Shown here: positions 4,857 to 5,868 of the stretch, piece after piece
Position numbering within the stretch: position 1 is the stretch's first letter
Layout: each line of letters opens with the position of its first letter
From: a bacterium
GTDB lineage: Bacteria; Patescibacteriota; Gracilibacteria; JAUYGZ01; DAOVYC01
Direction: 5' to 3'
Length of the DNA: 5,868 nt
Assembly (NCBI GenBank): GCA_030635805.1
Contig: DAOVYC010000043.1
Location: 1-5,868, forward strand
Position numbers and translations under genes: made by a program
The notes under the pieces: generated by a model
Databases searched by the model: none
The model's input: the letters and a program-made list of their open reading frames with translations, nothing else
What the model was told of the DNA's origin: nothing

Positions 4857-5868
4857 CTATACTTCCTCAGCTAATGTCTCCTCTGCCTTCAAAGACGCCT
4901 TTGGTCGTCTGGCGACGCCCACCACCACCGTAGCCAGCACCCTTTTTTCCACTACCGGCTTCATATTCGTTTTAATCACAGAGGCCAATTCGGCTCTGGT
5001 AGCCGGGCCCAGTCGTCCGGCTCCCGTCTCATAATCACTAACCACTATTCCGTTTTCTTTCTGGAAAGAAAGCACGGCCTGAGTGGTCAAGGTCCCAAAA
5101 TATCCGGTTGGTTCATGATCAAGATATCCAAGGTTCCCCAGGAGTTCTTGAAGATTATATACACTATCTCCTTGGTCATATTTACTTAAATCACTATTCA
5201 GAATGTTCTCAATTTCAGAGATTCTCGAATCAGCGACAATCTTCTTTGCCTCTCTGGGAAGCTCGGCATCAAGAGCTGATTTTCTCGTAACTCTTTCATG
5301 AATTGTCAAAACCTTCTCAAGTTCTTCACGAGTTCTGTCCCCATAATATCCCGCCCCGCTATCACTTTCTCCGGTAACCAGCTCCTTCAATTTCTGAAAC
5401 TCATATACAGCATCAATTGTCTTGTTATTATATACACCGGTTATTCCACCGTCATAATGTCCAAGTTTTTTTAATGCTTCCTGCAAAGCGGTTACTTCCG
5501 TTCCACTTATTCCACGACCCATATCTTTTTCCGGGATCTGATTTTTTATGGAAGTATAAAATTCTTCAAGTTTTTCTTGAAGTACATCTCTGGTTTTTGG
5601 TCCCAAATGACCGGCTCCGGATTCATCTCTACTCAAAACAATTCCATTATTAATCTGGAATCTATAAACATCCTCATCGAACTCGTCTTCAGACCCATTA
5701 TGATATCCAAGTATTTCTAAATTTTGAACCGCAGTGTTTTTAACACTATCACTTATCCCACCGGTGACAATCTTTGTAGCCGGATAATATCTCTTCGGTA
5801 ACTTATTAACGTCAATATCAGCGTACACAATAGAATCCGCTAAATCATCCGCCACTCCGGGAAAATAG
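4857..5868 (-). CDS. protein with three peptidoglycan-binding (PG_binding_1-like) repeats, 5' end outside window
   Basis: The frame is open to the right edge. It reads YFPGV before the GTG at 5855-5853, so that GTG is probably an internal Val and the true start lies outside. Three PG_binding_1-like repeats are visible, near 5753-5568, 5513-5310 and 5171-4980. Each has a Leu-rich first helix (VQNLEILGYH, LQEALKKLGHY, LQELLGNLGYL), an FQ helix (YRFQINNGIV, YEFQKLKELV, LSFQKENGIV), and a GAG-x-(L/Y)-G-x-x-TR motif. Such domains bind cell-wall peptides and usually accompany wall hydrolases or anchored proteins; no catalytic domain is visible here. The repeats are spaced unevenly: a charged helical linker (about 5290-5175) separates the second and third. 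The basic then acidic tail (VARRPKASLKAEETLAEEV) is not a membrane anchor, and the short VLATVVVGVA before it is too short for a helix. The gene ends in TAG and converges with the S-layer gene. Its partner is inferred to be peptidoglycan. Confidence 0.85.
   Translation of the reverse strand, partial: YFPGVADDLADSIVYADIDVNKLPKRYYPATKIVTGGISDSVKNTAVQNLEILGYHNGSEDEFDEDVYRFQINNGIVLSRDESGAGHLGPKTRDVLQEKLEEFYTSIKNQIPEKDMGRGISGTEVTALQEALKKLGHYDGGITGVYNNKTIDAVYEFQKLKELVTGESDSGAGYYGDRTREELEKVLTIHERVTRKSALDAELPREAKKIVADSRISEIENILNSDLSKYDQGDSVYNLQELLGNLGYLDHEPTGYFGTLTTQAVLSFQKENGIVVSDYETGAGRLGPATRAELASVIKTNMKPVVEKRVLATVVVGVARRPKASLKAEETLAEEV

Noticed and set aside
5853..5855. GTG 5855 as the start of the PG-binding gene
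   Set aside because: The frame continues open to the window edge (YFPG before it), and no Shine-Dalgarno sequence is needed to explain it. The gene most likely starts outside the window.

Overview
The window is about 5.9 kb of bacterial DNA of moderate GC. It most resembles a Candidate Phyla Radiation (Patescibacteria, Parcubacteria-like) genome. This is an inference from gene style: a secreted protein joining a Cys-rich DUF4215-type repeat to three S-layer homology (SLH) domains, a protein of three peptidoglycan-binding-like repeats, a GT-C-like membrane protein, spacers with GCCAATAAGCC-type repeats and CCGCC/GGCGG hairpins, and no clear Shine-Dalgarno sequences. No marker gene is present, so the lineage is not proven.

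Layout: (1) 3-563 (+), the C-terminal part of S-adenosylhomocysteine hydrolase, cut by the left edge. (2) 642-2300 (+), one long reading frame for a multi-pass, GT-C-like membrane protein, interrupted by a single in-frame TGA at 1455-1457. (3) 2298-2434, a spacer packed with repeats: TAAGCCAR octamers that put a TAA in all three forward frames, two GC-rich hairpins, a TCTAGT palindrome and a 15-bp direct repeat. (4) 2477-2746 (+), a small three-helix membrane ORF that may be the remnant of a larger protein. (5) 2747-3047, a 301-bp gap with short repeats, a hairpin and a probable promoter. (6) 3048-4721 (+), a secreted DUF4215/SLH surface protein followed by a strong intrinsic terminator. (7) 4857-5868 (-), a convergent gene with three PG_binding_1-like repeats, cut by the right edge.

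Apart from the methyl-cycle enzyme at the left edge, the genes point to the cell envelope: a possible lipid-linked sugar transferase, a wall-anchored surface protein and a peptidoglycan-binding protein. They do not form an obvious operon. The S-layer gene has its own promoter-like sequence and terminator, and the last gene is on the opposite strand.

I see no CRISPR array, tRNA, rRNA, transposase or defence system. The points most worth checking are the in-frame TGA in the membrane protein (real nonsense mutation, recoding or sequencing error), the composite spacer repeat whose first unit supplies a gene's stop codon, the in-frame GGTTAT hexamer array in the surface protein, and the small membrane ORF whose frame continues past its TGA into a CxxC-containing tail.
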